Part shown: positions 48,641 to 61,075 of the stretch, piece after piece
Layout: every line of letters begins with the position of its first letter
Position numbering within the stretch: position 1 is the first letter of the stretch
Source of the DNA: Brachycybe producta
Taxonomy: Eukaryota > Arthropoda > Diplopoda > Playtdesmida > Andrognathidae
Reading direction: 5' to 3'
Length of the DNA: 64,000 nt
Assembly: GCA_036925085.1 (NCBI GenBank)
Contig: JAUPFP010000016.1
Coordinates: 768,501 to 832,500 of the forward strand
Translations under genes and position numbers: made by a program
Notes under the pieces: generated by a model
What the model was told of the DNA's origin: nothing
The model's database searches: none
Seen by the model: only the letters and a program-made list of their open reading frames with translations

Positions 48641-51009
48641 AGTAAACCAAAATTAATAATTTTGAACAACATTACATTTTAGGGCTACGTTGCCAAGAAT
48701 AACCGTAATTGAGCCTTTTGAAAATTTTGTTGTTTCACTAACTGCTGTTTATACTTTGCTATGCCTTAAGCAACGTTTAAAATACGGCCGTTTAAAATAC
48801 CGTTTTCTGGTGTATCAGCAGTTCCAGTTTTTTTTTTTCGTTTGTTTCTCAAGTTATTCTAATTGAAAGCTTGACATCCAATGCAAATTAGTCTATTCCA
48901 GTACATATTATTGTTATACACAACTTCAATATACATTATTTTTTAAGCTAATATTTTGACATAAAAAGTTGCATGTATTCAATTTTCATACTCTACATGA
49001 TAGTTGGTTAATTTGTAGGTCGACGACATCCATAATTGAAATGTCAACTGACAATTGTCAGTTAAATTTGAAAATAGTTCCGGAATTCAATAAAATGAAT
49101 CGTTTCCTTCAACAATTTTTTTTTAAAAAAAAAGAAGAGACATATCATCATTGAATTTCATGCTCATATTTGATGTCTTAAATTACTAATATAAAATAAA
49201 ATCATCATTTTTATACCACTATTAAGACGTTTTTCTATTTTATAAGTTGCAGTCGATTCTAAAATATGCAAATGAAAAAAAAAACACTAAAATAATACAC
49301 TGAAACATTAAACAGAGATTCAGTGTTATTTATAAACTAGAACAGTTAGTTCATAAATCACATAGGGTTTTTATTTTCATGTTAATGTTTTTAATTTTAA
49401 TATAAACATTGGCGGGATTTCAAAATCCTTGATTTTATTAGCTAATAATCAGAGTTGAGACAATTAAGGAAACTTTCCCAAAACAACAAAAAAAAAAGTA
49501 TCAGAATGGCGGTAATGCAGTAAGGATATTGGCATATAATTAAGTTGATTGAACTCGAAATTAAAATCTCGATTCAAATCCAAACTTTACATTTTTATTA
49601 CTATTTTTCAGTTTATTTTTAAAATTTTGAAATTTTTTTTTGGGATTGTGAAATTTTTCACTGCAACAACATTACATGTATTTGATGTATCCAAATTTAT
49701 AATATCAAACTACATAAATATAAAGAAAAGCTATAAAACTATAAATAACTATTTATTATTCATTTAATCATGCAGATTTTTGATCAAATAAGTTTGAAAA
49801 TACCGATTTTATTTATTTTTGATATTTTTTCTCCCCAAAACGAATAATTTTTTTCTTCCCTATTTTTTTTTGCATATTGTGAATCTAGAATCCTTTCCAA
49901 ATTTGGTTATTTTTTGCTCCAGAATTTGCCAGCCCTGAACACTGATAACATATCATCAACATATCATTCATGTAGTAAGAAGAAACAATTTCACATTTTT
50001 CTCTACCTATTTTCTGCCAAATAAGCAGAACAGAATTATTCAAATTAGATAAATTTCTTTTCAGTAGCATTTTCTAGTCTCTCTCTCTCTCTTTTTTTTT
50101 TTTAAAAAAAGTTGACGATAAAAGTTTAACTGTAAATCTCAACTAAATGTCTAAAATAATAAATTGCAACAAATAGAAAAGTTGATGTTAATCGAAGCAG
50201 AAGTAAAGAAGGAAAAAAGGGAGAAGAAGAAGAAAAAAATAGCTAAAGTTTGACATCCGGCGTTTATTAACGAGCAAGAGATTTAACCCCAAATTACACA
50301 CGGTCAGAGAAACTTCTTTTTTATATTATTATTACAACAGAACACACATAATATACATTATATAGGATAGGGCCTATATAGAATATATAAAAACCGGTCA
50401 CATGTCAAATTGGCCTTCTTTTTATCTTTTGAAGAATCTTTTTATTTAAAAAAAATAAAGATCTGTACCCCTTTAAGAGTTGAAGAAGAAAAAGAAATGA
50501 AATAAATAGGACAACTGACATATTATTTCTAATAATATATATAATGGACAAACGAAATCCCAAGAAGAAAAAGAGAAATAGAAAAAAAATAGATGATGAG
50601 GAGGAGGAGGAGGATAAAGAGGGTTAATAATAATAATCTGTTGGAAAGAAATTGGTTCCTTCACCCGTGAAGATAATGTTGCCAGTTGATTTAACATGAT
50701 TTCCGAAACAGAATAGTCGTTAGGCCCCAGACTCACTACTAGAAAGCAGCTCTATCTATCTCATATGGTTGCTCATCAAATTTCTAGTCTCTCTCTCTCT
50801 CTTTCTATCTCATTCCCTTTCTTTTTTATTCACTCTTTCTCTCAACCGATCAGAAAAAAAAGAAGAAAAAAGGCCTAAATAGACAGAACACAACATCAGC
50901 AATAATTCTTCTTACAATTGTTACCATTATTATATCAAAATTATTTAATGAACATTTTAAAATGACATTTAAAAAAATGGCAGCATTTCAATGGTTTAAT
51001 AATTTGTGT
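48641..51009. other. Intronic, no exon recognised
   Basis: AT-rich; CT runs at about 50078-50092 and 50786-50802, and a GGA run near 50598. Confidence 0.4.
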
Positions 51010-51410
51010 ATGTTATTAAAGAAAAAAGTTAAGGTGCCTTTAAAGTGTAAAACGGCTTACGAACTCATTGAAGAAAAACTTGAATGTGTTTTTTTTTTTA
51101 AAAACTAGAAGGATAGCTCGATCACATAAGGGTACATAAGGGTCAAGTTAATATCTTTCAAAATAAACTTTTTATTGCGTGTTTGAAAATGATCCAACTT
51201 TAAGCTGACAATGCTTAACTTAAATGACAATATTTTTTGTTAATGTTTGTCTATAAAAAGCTTATTTTGAAAGATATAAACATGAAAATACTCTTAAGTG
51301 ATTGAGCTTCTTTTTCAGTTTCTAAAACACTTTCCAGTTTTTTTTTTTAAACTTGATATTGAAAGAGTTCGAAAATAAGTTGTTCATAAACCATCTTAAA
51401 AACACTTGTA
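51010..51410. mobile_element. Foldback family A, near full-length copy
   Basis: Shows outer arms ending AAACCATCTTAAAAACAC and inner arms AAAACTAGAAGGATAGCTCG and GTGATTGAGC with a spacer containing TTTAAGCTGACAATGCTTA, shared with 62560-62955. Confidence 0.7.
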
Positions 51411-52098
51411 CCCTTGTTAAAATACATTGAAATGTAGAAGATACAACGAAAAATGCGGTTTTTATTAGGATATAATTTTAGAAAATAGTATTAAGAAAGT
51501 CTGAAAATCAATAATTGCTTTCCTTTTCATGTTGATGAATTCTCATTCAGCAACTTGTGGAAATTTATTTTCTCCATTTTCTTTATTTATTTAGACACAA
51601 GTTTACTAAATATTTAACGAAACAAGAATAGTCTTAAAAGTTGATCACCTTCAAACTGAGATAAAAATGATACATTTAAAGTTCCAGTTTCTAAAAAAAG
51701 TGTTTATTTTCTAAGTTTTTTTTCTTCAAAAGACGCAGAATTACGAGAATTCTAGTAACATTTTAAAATATAACTTAGCTAAATAAATATTCTAATTACA
51801 ACCCTCATCCTTGAAATAGGCAATCACTGCAAACTTGACTGTTTTAACTTACGACGTCCAAGAACGGTTCCACACAATGCGTGCACTTGTCACCTACTTT
51901 CTTTCACCTTCGACCAGGTTTCAACATAAAAAATCATAGGTCAATAATACTTTTTTTTTGGAAAATGGTTTTTCATTTTGAAACCCTGTAGAAAGAGTTT
52001 AAGATGATATTGGTTAGTAATACTGCTTTAAAGACATAAATATACCATATATTCTGTGACAGACAGCAAACAATAAAGCAAATAGTAGCCCAACATAT
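51411..52098. other. Intronic, no exon recognised
   Basis: AT-rich with one AGGCAATCACTGC motif at 51818-51830. Confidence 0.4.
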
Positions 52099-52508
52099 TA
52101 GAGGTGCATGCACGAATCCTAAAAGATTCTCGAATCTTCCGAATCTCGAATCTCTCGAATCCTTCATATAAGAATCCAAAATTATTCATTAAGAAAATAC
52201 AAATCAATGAAATAATATTAAATATTTAATTATTAATATAATAATAAACAGTGTGGCATTCAGGGTCACCACAAGGTGATGATATTGGTGATCCGGGTAC
52301 CACCGAATAATGGCCGTTTTTTGTTTGTGAACACTTCTATTGGACATCATTGGAGTTAAAACTAATTTTGCCTTAGTTTTTAACAATTTTTAGGTTAGGA
52401 TTCGAAAGATTCGAAAGACGAAAAAAGCGCGAAGATTCGAGTTTTCCAATCTCGAATATTTTTCTAGATTCGCCGGGTTTCGAAAATTCGAATGGTCCAT
52501 CATCCCTA
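52099..52508. mobile_element. hAT-type MITE, second copy of the TCGAATCC family
   Basis: Ends TAGAGGTGCATGCACG and complement TAGGGATGATGGACC; flanks CAACATAT (52091-52098) and CAAAATAT (52509-52516) match at 7 of 8. Confidence 0.75.
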
Positions 52509-52868
52509 CAAAATATTAAAAAAACCCGCAAACGGCATAATTAACAATCTAAGCTCGTACTCTTATCATGGATGGCCAACGTTTGGCACGCAATGGCAAA
52601 AATGGATCACACATGCAGAAAAAAAAATTCCGCTGAAAAAGGAATGTGACGTGAAAAACCTCTTGAATTTGAAAAAAGCAGAAATTTCGCCAAAACGTCA
52701 GTCTGTTTTTTTTTATTTCTATTTCTATTTTCTAACTGAAATCATAGAAAAAATTCAAACTATAACAATAAAACATACATTTGTAAGAGACCATCATTAC
52801 ATTCTTATGGGCACTCATTGTGAAACAAAACTGTATTAGCTCGCTACATACTTTTATCGTGTGTGGCT

Positions 52869-53112
52869 CAGAGCCATAACTAGCTAATTTTGCGCCCGCA
52901 CAAGAATAAAACTGGCGCACTCTTTGTATTATGGTTCTAATTATTATATGCGCCACTAGCTTTGCGCCCGAGGCAAAAATAAAATTAGCACCCTCCTAGA
53001 ATTATCAATGTAGTGCCTCTCTGCGCCCTATTTCTGCGCCCCTATGCTTTGCTTTGCGCCAGAGAGAGATAGAGAAAGGTGCCTAATTTGCCTCGTCCTG
53101 ATTATGGCTCTG
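52869..53112. mobile_element. hAT-type MITE with perfect 8-bp duplication
   Basis: Ends CAGAGCCATAA and TTATGGCTCTG. The 8-mer GTGTGGCT is present exactly at 52861-52868 and 53113-53120. The interior repeats TTGCGCCC words. A partial relative lies at 3229-3285. Confidence 0.85.
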
Positions 53113-53183
53113 GTGTGGCTCACATGTTAAGATTAGGTTGAGCACATGCTTTTTTTTATCTAGGACTTGACTCTTCCCTCCAC

Positions 53184-53187
<4 letters not shown>

Positions 53188-53251
<64 letters not shown>
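53188..53251. repeat. CT microsatellite
   Basis: About 32 uninterrupted CT units; the Arg/Glu open frame opposite is its translation. Confidence 0.95.
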
Positions 53252-53254
<3 letters not shown>

Positions 53255-54170
53255 GCGGTTGTGACCAAGATAAAAGACGTCAAAAAATTCACTTCACCAC
53301 AACATGCATCTAGGTTAAGATAATACAACATTTTCACATATTCCCCACCCTTATCACTTCAAACCCCTCCCCCTTTAGAGTTCTCTCTCTTTTTGTGGGG
53401 ACAGGAGGAGGAGGAGGATGAGGAGGAGGTGGTGATGGTGGGGGAGGGCGCCTACTTTTATCAAGATGGTCTCCAAGAGTTACAATATACTCCGCTCATA
53501 TGACTATAAAACTCTCAAAAGCACCAACCCTTTCACTTCTATTGGTTACATTATTATAATATGGGTTCTCTACCCATAATCTAACATTCAAGATGGTAGA
53601 GACGCCATAAAAATATAATTAACATACAACTTATGTTAATCTTTTTGTAATTTTTCTTGTCTACTTAATTACTCACTGTCCATGTATATATACATAAGAC
53701 AAGATTAAAAAGATCCTTAATGAGCATGGACTTATTTTTTAAAAAGATCATTTGGCTTGAAAAATGACTTCCTGAACTGAGATGAAAAATTATAGCATAA
53801 AAAAAACCTTCCTGAAGAGAGTTGTGTTTTGTTTGAATTGTTACTGTGGTGCTCTGCTCACTCTATCAGGCTCAGCCTACGTTAACTTTAATGTGGGTGG
53901 TTGTTCTTTATTCAGATTTCTTTATTTCTTAACCCAACTCCTTTAAACTCACATAGTAAAAAAAGTAACATTTTCTAAAGAAAACAGAAACTTACTGTCC
54001 GGCAACTGTGCTAGCTAGCTCCTTGTCAACGTTTCTGTTTTTTTTTTTTTTGTTTTTTTTTAAACAAATGGAATTAGTAGAAAATGTCAGGAAGTAAATA
54101 CTGTAGTGTGAATTTTGAGGTGGTTTTAACGACTAAATACCTCTTGACCAGGCACAAAATGGAGACAAAT
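53252..54170. other. Intronic, purine-rich tract
   Basis: Includes a GGA/GGT triplet tract (53403-53450) followed by unique moderately GC-rich DNA. No exon recognised. Confidence 0.35.
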
Positions 54171-54364
54171 TTGAATTTGTTTTAGAAACTAGATGGGTAA
54201 CTCAATCACTTAAGGGTTATTTTCATGTTGATAAAGTTCTTTCAAAATAAGCTTTTTATGTAAATTTGAAAATTACCTATATAAATGTTTATTTTAATAG
54301 ATATCAAGATGAAGATAACCTTATGTGATTGAGCTACCCTTCTAGTTTCTAAAACACTTTCACA
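54171..54364. mobile_element. Foldback family A, copy
   Basis: TAGAAACTAGATGGGTAACT, CACTTAAGGGTTATTTTCAT and the mirrored GATTGAGCTACCCTTCTAG arm are all present. Confidence 0.7.
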
Positions 54365-55589
54365 CTTAATCATAGTTATTACAATTATTTCTGCACATTG
54401 GAATCCTTATTATGTGGCCTCTTAATTAAATCAAAATGGCTGAATTAATCAAATCTGACAGCAGATCTCTACTTTTTAAGAAAATCCTGTGGGGCTGAAT
54501 GGTGGAGCAAACACCTTATGCTTGTGTTTCTCATCACAAATAAAGTCTTAAAATGCCTAACAGTATGAGGCGCCGTTTAGGTCATAACAGTTCATTGAAT
54601 ATCTAAGGGTTTGTTTTTCGTTTTTCGTTTTTTAAAGAAATATAATTATATTGCCTAACTTAGAATAATTTCTTTGAAAAAAATTGACATTTCCCCTGTT
54701 TTTTTGTTTTTTTTTCCCTGAAATTTTCTAAATTTTCAGGTCATTATGAACACTTTATAAGACTGTATCAGATAGTCTATATAAAACAATTGATATTTTG
54801 CGCTGCCTTTCTTCACGTTTTGCCTTTTTTTTTAAAAAATATACATCATTTGCAATTTTTACATCGGTTCCAAGTCGAGAGATTTGAACCAATCGTTGTT
54901 ACAACTTGCATAGAAATTGAAATTCAAATGATAAATAGCATTAGCTATTCATATTTCGGTTTGTTCCCCCCTTACAGAGTATATTTCTATATGTGTGTCC
55001 GGTTATTCTCAGCATGAGGTTAATTTTTTTAATACAGATCAGTACTCACTATCTCTGGTCCCACGCTAAAAGAGACCAGGACTTTTGTAAAGGGGAGAGG
55101 ATAGGGGGGGGGGGAAATGTGAGGCACCACCAATCATCACAAACACCATCATCATCATCATCATATAGATAAAAACACACACACAGTCAGTCAGTGGAAG
55201 TTCATTACAAAACCCCCTCTAAACAAAATGCATTAACAATTTGTTGCCATATCATCCGACCACCCATTGAACAACTTTTGAATGGCGCATCATAGAGATA
55301 TTAGAATAGATCCTATTTTACATACAAACACTAATTTATTATTATCAACATAAAATAAGCTGAAATATGTATATAATAATAAACATGTGAAAATGAATCA
55401 GAATGAATAGAGAGAGAGTGTGTGTGTGTGGCTATCTCACCATCAACATCATTTTCCTTTTTATTAAAATTTCCACTTTTTTTTCTGCTTTGAAACTTCC
55501 CAATTGTTAACAGAATTGTATAATGTGACATTTTAGTTAGATTTTTTTTAACAAAAGTTTCTTTTGTTTTTGTGTTTTTTTTTTTGCAG

Positions 55590-55661
55590 GTTCAACAAAA
55601 GGATACAGTTCATTGTTTGAATCCCTCACTGAAAACCACACACTGAGATTGGCCAAAACAG
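55590..55661 (+). CDS. Probable next exon of the His/Ser/Gly-rich gene
   Basis: A 72-nt open stretch is bounded by a strong polypyrimidine acceptor (ttttttgcag) and a donor ACAG|GTAAAA. It enters in phase 1, exactly matching the base left by the 41700 donor, and leaves in phase 1. The joined reading continues the Ser-rich end of the large exon into SSLFESLTENHTLRLAKTG. The peptide is not low complexity, unlike the flanking DNA. I do not recognise a domain. It could be an alternative exon, since 24 codons can be skipped without changing frame. Confidence 0.55.
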
Positions 55662-55769
55662 GTAAAAACAAATCAATAATTCAATTGTAAAACTATTTTA
55701 TGACATCCCTTCATTTCATATTATAATTGATCTCCGAACTTAAATCGAGGGCAGGCCTCTGCTCCAATA

Positions 55770-55880
55770 TATTGACTTGGAATCTCTAAATATTGACTTA
55801 GTATCTCAATACTATTTGGCTTAATATCTCAATATATTGAGGTAATAACTTAATATGTCGAGATCTTAATTCAATATATT
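55770..55880. repeat. Degenerate tandem of AATATTGACTTAGTATCTC-like units
   Basis: Four to five units of about 25 bp containing ATCTCAATA or TATTGACTT, just downstream of the small exon. Confidence 0.5.
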
Positions 55881-56240
55881 GTGACACCTTGTATTTCGCT
55901 TCTTTGTAAAAACACCAACTTTGGGGTCTCGCCTCCAATTCCTCCTGCTCCCACCCCTACCTTTAGGTCAAGAGGACCTAAAAGACAAACAAATATCCTG
56001 ATCAATTTGTAAATTGGCGAATGGATACCAATTGAGACACAGTTTCTTGAGCGTGAGCCCATCGCATAGGTGTACACAGGTCCAAGGTATAAAAAGCCCA
56101 TATCTCAATGAATTCGTGGTTCATTTACTGATTTACGAAACAAACTATTCACGTCAAATGTTCCCTTTAGCAACGCAACGAAATAAATCTGGTCTGATTT
56201 TTTTTTTATTTTTGCGACTTACACCACTCTCATTGTAAGG
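55878..56240 (+). mobile_element. LTR, family 2, partial copy
   Basis: Starts TGTGACACCTTGTATTTCGC; shares AGGTGTACACAGGTCC and TATAAAAA (56088-56095) with the copy at 7244, and has an AATAAA near 56181. Confidence 0.55.
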
Positions 56241-56819
56241 GGGGGCTCAATTATTGATGATTTTTGCCTCTTTTTTCACTGTTGTCACTTCAATTTTTTG
56301 TAATATAGATCTACATCTGATAGCAAATTAAACCACAACTTAATAAATGTATGTCAACATACAGTAGAAACAGTCTATTACGTCATATGTGACACAGAAA
56401 TGATACGTAAGATTTATGGTACGTCATTGATTCTTTTTGTTAAACCAAAAAAGAAATTCAATTTGTGATTGGCCAGAATATAAACACAAATATTGAATGT
56501 TGAGAAGAAGAAAAAAAGTCTAAATTGAAATCTCAAATGGTAAGGATTTCTATTTTCAATATGTGTGCGCTGCTATCTACTTCTTGTGTATAGAAAAAAT
56601 AAAGAAGGGGGGGGGGGGGCTATGGGGAGAGAATGTGTTTATGTGGTTGTCATTTCATTTAATATACACTGGCAGCATATTCATGACGTGATAAAAATAT
56701 CACTTTCACCATTCCCTATCTTGAAAACATACCAAATCGAATCTTGGCTTCCATCAGCCTTCTAGTTTTTTGCATCACTTTTTTTATGTAATAGAAATCG
56801 ACATATTTTCTCCCCATCC

Positions 56820-56873
<54 letters not shown>

Positions 56874-57649
56874 TTCACTCTTTCTCTCTCTCTCACTCAC
56901 TCTCACTCACTCTTTTTTTTTCAATAGAGACCTACATAAAACTCCACATTTAGGTCCATATTTCAAAAAAAGGGCCTCAGAAAGTAAAATAGTCTTTTAG
57001 CACAGGACGTGCTACAAGACTATTTTACTGACTGACCATTCTATCCATCTCATGAAAAAAATAGCCATTGCATTGAAATGATCATTTCAAACAAGGACCA
57101 TTGCAAAATAAACCAAATAGATTAAATGTAGGTTTAAACCGGAATATGAACCTGAAGCCGATTTCCGGTTATATACAGTACAAGAATAACCAACCACCCC
57201 CTATCTCATCAACCCCTTTTACATTTAATCCTCAATGAAATGTTTAAATCGAATTCTGTACACCATTTTCCCAATTTCCTTTGTTAGTGTACTGTAATAA
57301 GGCCCCTAACACAAGAGGGCGTTCAACATGCCCATTTTTTTCTACAATCTACCGTGTGCCTCAGAACCAACCACTTGTAAAAATGTTTATTCGTAAAATT
57401 TGTTGGCTGCTGGCTCAAATAAAATAACCGTTGTTTATAAATAAATATAGGCCTATATTAGGCCTATATTTTCAAATAGTTATTTCATATCAAAAGCAAT
57501 TGGAATTCTGAATATTCTTCGTCCGTGGCAGTTATATCACCCACCCGCTCAAGCGCACTTGGGGCCTCAGTGTTGCAGGGACCACAAAACGAAAATAATA
57601 AAATAAAACCGGCAATAAAGGCAAACTTTTCTGTGCTGCAATCAAAATA
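56241..57649. other. No exon recognised; CT microsatellite at 56822-56870
   Basis: AT-rich with a G run at about 56607 and a long CT run. The open frames here are low-complexity. Confidence 0.45.
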
Positions 57650-57905
57650 ATTAAATGTTTTAGAAGCTAGAAGAATAAATAAATCATATTTGAGTATTTT
57701 CATGTTGATATTTTTTAAAAATAAAATTTTGTAGCAATTTAAAAATGACATAAACGTTGGCAAACGTTTTTAATTTGTTCTTTTGACCCAAAATGAAGTA
57801 AAATACGAAAATTGAGAAGTTCTAATTGTTAATTAAAATTTTATTTTTCAAGATATTTCTATTAAAACATTTATGTTAAAAGTATTTTCATAACGATAAA
57901 ATTTA
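57650..57905. mobile_element. Foldback family A, diverged copy
   Basis: TTTTAGAAGCTAGAAGAATA and ATTTTCATGTTGATATTTTT on the left; the right arm is poorly preserved. Confidence 0.4.
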
Positions 57906-58014
57906 TAAAGTAACTTTTTGCGAAATATTTTAAAGTGATCAATACTTATTGAACAAATATATTTTCAAATGTTTTCACATGTCCACCTTTAGAAAATTAA
58001 GTAATTGTTAATTA

Positions 58015-58583
58015 CGAGGGTGAGTCAGCAATTATCCGCACTCTGGCTGAAGAATTTATTTTAAACAACTTTTAGAAAAGGCAAATACATCATTTTTCGA
58101 AATAATCTCCTTGATTTTCAATACACTTTGTCCATCTGTCAACAAGCATTAGTATTCCCTTATTTTAAAATGTTTTAGGCTGAGCTGAGAGCCACGAATG
58201 CACTGCTGTCTTCACTTGTTCATCAGAGGTGAATCTTCGTCCTCGAAGGGCTGTTTTCAGAGAACCAAACCGGTGAAAGTTCGATGGAGCAAGGTCAGGA
58301 CTAGAGAGACGATGCTTTAACACCTCAAAACGACGTTTTTGCAGAGTGTAAACCTCGTGGGCAGAGGTTTGCGAACGTGCATTGTCAAGCAAGATCACAA
58401 CGCCCTTGGATAGCAAGTCCTCTGCATTTAATCCAAAGTTTAGGCTTCAGCTCTTTAGTGAGCATCTCACTGTAACGAGCACCGTTGATTGTTGAACCTT
58501 TTTTTTCTTCCTAATAGTGTTCCAATACCGGCCCTTGAGAATCTCAAAAAACTGGAGTGCGGATAATTTTTGACTCACCCTCG
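58015..58583 (-). mobile_element. Mariner deletion derivative with transposase fragment
   Basis: Terminal inverted repeats CGAGGGTGAGTCA-x-x-AATTATCCGCACTC are flanked by TA on both sides (58013-58014, 58584-58585). Full mariners are about 1.3 kb; this one is 569 bp. The minus frame 58165-58416 keeps the end of the catalytic domain: LLDNARSQTS with the second Asp and SPDLAPSNFH, where the third catalytic Asp of the usual PSD motif is Asn. Start, DNA-binding region and first Asp are absent, so it is dead and non-autonomous. Confidence 0.85.
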
Positions 58584-59473
58584 TACATTTTAATTGCTTC
58601 ATAAAAATATCATCTGAAATAAAATCTCAATTTACAATGCATATAACTGCAATTTTATTGTCTTAACAATTATCTTAAGTTTTAAACGTTTATTAGATAC
58701 TCATTTCCGAAATGCAGACGTTTTACCTGCGTGACTAGGTTTTGTTTTTTATAACATACTGTGGGATGAGGAGGCAATGATTCTGGTACATCCGGTACAC
58801 TAAAAACGGGCGCTTTTATTATTATTAGGCTTACATATACTTCCGCTGAAAGTGGAGGAATTTTGTCCTATTATGAGAGACTCTCATAGGTGACAAATGA
58901 AATAAGAAAAAATTGAGAATTAAACGAATTTTTTTTTTTTCCTTCAAGAAGTCTGAATAAAAAAAAAATGATGCTAGCAAAAAAAAATTGAAAAGCTCAC
59001 ACAAAAGAATGAAATGTATCTTTTTGTGGTGACACACCCGATGACGAAGACGACCAAATGATGAACCATCAAATTGACAAAAAAAAAAGGAGATTGGAAC
59101 AGATTTCTTCACCATTTATCTAGAAATGACTCCATTACCATTGCATGTACTCTGTATGATCCACATTGCTAACCAATTGTTATCATAAAAAAATGATACT
59201 AGAAACTACACATAAAAGAGATTAAAGTGTGAAAAGGTTTAAAAAAAAGAAAGAGGGACAGACATGAAAAAAAAGCAAGAAACCCCTTTAAGATTTTTAA
59301 AACGACCCGACACTTCATTTCAGTATTCAACTTTAAAATACAAAAAAAAATTCACATAAAATTATACAATGCTTTATCTTGTATTATAGTTAGTATGTTT
59401 AATTAACTAGATACACTTAATAATCATCATCATTTAGAACTTTCTCCTACTAGTTGTGCTTCATGTTAGGGTC
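58584..59473. other. No gene seen
   Basis: AT-rich with A/T runs; no recognisable element. Confidence 0.4.
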
Positions 59474-59476
59474 TAA

Positions 59477-59874
59477 AGCCTCGTTTTTACGATGATAGTT
59501 TTCACGATAGTTGCTGTCATGAGAGCAGCAACTATCGCGAGAACTATCACTGTGAAGACCACACGATAGTCACTATCACACTGTTGCAATAGCACTATCA
59601 CAACTATCTCGCTTGACTAGATAGTTGATAGTACTGCAAGTCGCGATAGCAATAGTTGTTGAGTGACCGCTTGTAGGGAAAAATAACCACTTTGTAGGGA
59701 AATTTGGCTTCTGGAGGTAGAGATGCAATTAACACTGTTGTTGACTCAATGATATCTGTGAAGTAGACAACGTCACACTGTCATGTATCACAACTATCAC
59801 GTTACTTCAAGACATGCAGACAGTTGCTATCGTGAGAGTGAACTATCACAGCTTATCACCGTGAAAACGAGGCT
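59477..59874. mobile_element. GATAGT-rich palindromic element, intact, TAA duplication
   Basis: AGCCTCGTTTTTACGATGA and complement at the right end; TAA on both sides (59474-59476, 59875-59877). Many GATAGT/ACTATC words in both arms. The 3-bp TAA duplication suits PIF/Harbinger-type elements. Confidence 0.7.
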
Positions 59875-60762
59875 TAAAATTAAGACCAAGAGTATACAGG
59901 CAGAAAAAGCCGACTGAAAATATAACTTAAATCTAATCTGCACTATTCCCTTGTACTTATTTATTAAAAGGACTAATTCAGATCTTATTTTAGGTTTTAA
60001 AAGTTTATTTTAAAACTTGTTTCGACTCTGGCGTTCCAGTCTGGATAAGACAATGCTAAATGCTAGTTTGATATCTAAATTCTAGCCTCTAACGTAGTTC
60101 TTCGACTGAAAAACGCATTTTTCTTGGTTATGAATAACTAAAAAAAAGAATATTTTTGAGGGGCACTCAAGATTTCTGCTCCCGAGCCGGCGCCAAACGG
60201 CTAGATGCGCCACTGCTGCCACATAGAAATTACATTTTAGCAGCCAATTGGTTGGCGTCATTTAGATGTAGCATTCTTTATTAATCTTCCTACTATTTTT
60301 TCTTCGATAGAATTTGAAGATGTCCTAAAAGTAATTTCGATTGTAATGTGTGAGAACCGTTTGAACGCAAAAGAAAGCAGAAATGTAGAGAAACCATTTT
60401 TTGGTCTGATTTGTTTTTCTATTTCTGTTCGTTCATACAGTAGGCCTATAAACACAAATGTCACTTTTATTTTTTCGTCATTAAGTGAATGCGGGAATTG
60501 AGTAAAGTGAGGTTATGGCCTCCATTATAATTCTTGATCCAAATGTGAACAGAAAGAAAAAAACACACACAATGTACGGGTGGCGCAGGTAAAACGCATC
60601 CTGCTTAAAGACGATTATCGCAGAAATTATAAAAGCTACATATTTGAAACTTTAAACAACAAACAGCATCATGCCAAAACGTATTTGTACAAAAAATCAA
60701 ACATATATTTAAAAAAATGTAGTACATTTGTCAAATTTCGAAAAAGTCGCTTTCCTCAAGAC
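59875..60762. other. No gene seen
   Basis: AT-rich; a short GC-rich transposon-end-like phrase (GCCGGCGCCAAACGGC) at about 60187. Confidence 0.35.
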
Positions 60763-61075
60763 CTTGTACACACATCAGTTAAATGAATTCCAATTAAATG
60801 TGTTTAGGTGAATTCTACGGAATCCAGTTAAAGACATGAACCAAATAACAAATTGACTTTTATTATTAATATTTTAAATTGAAATACAAAATCAATATAT
60901 TTTGTCAATAGTTTAATAAGTTATATTTAAGTATTAACTCAATATTTTCAGATTATTAACTGAATAAATTGAATTCGACATATTTGTTTGTTTGCCCTTC
61001 ACATGGGGGGCTCTGTAGAAAACATTTATTATTTAAATGCATTTAAATTAGCAGGTGTGAGTACTAGGTATTAGC
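60763..61075 (+). repeat. Three-copy dispersed repeat B (second plus copy)
   Basis: Collinear with 37553-37870, starting ACCTTGTACACACATCAGTT and ending near AGGTGTGAGTACTAGG. Confidence 0.7.

Larger units (their letters stand above)
41701..55589 (+). other. Presumed 13.9-kb intron of the unidentified gene
   Basis: Between the two phase-matched exons lies AT-rich DNA with transposons listed separately (hAT-like at 42759, 43279, 52099 and 52869; LINE tail at 47932; foldbacks at 48420, 51010 and 54171). I saw no other convincing coding exon in it. Confidence 0.5.

Noticed and set aside
49549-49767. Phe/Ile/Lys-rich 72-residue frame in the large intron
   Set aside because: Low-complexity translation of A/T-rich DNA.
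54875-54895. GAGATTTGAACCAATCG, reminiscent of a tRNA T-arm
   Set aside because: No matching D-arm, anticodon or acceptor pairing nearby; no tRNA gene found in the window.
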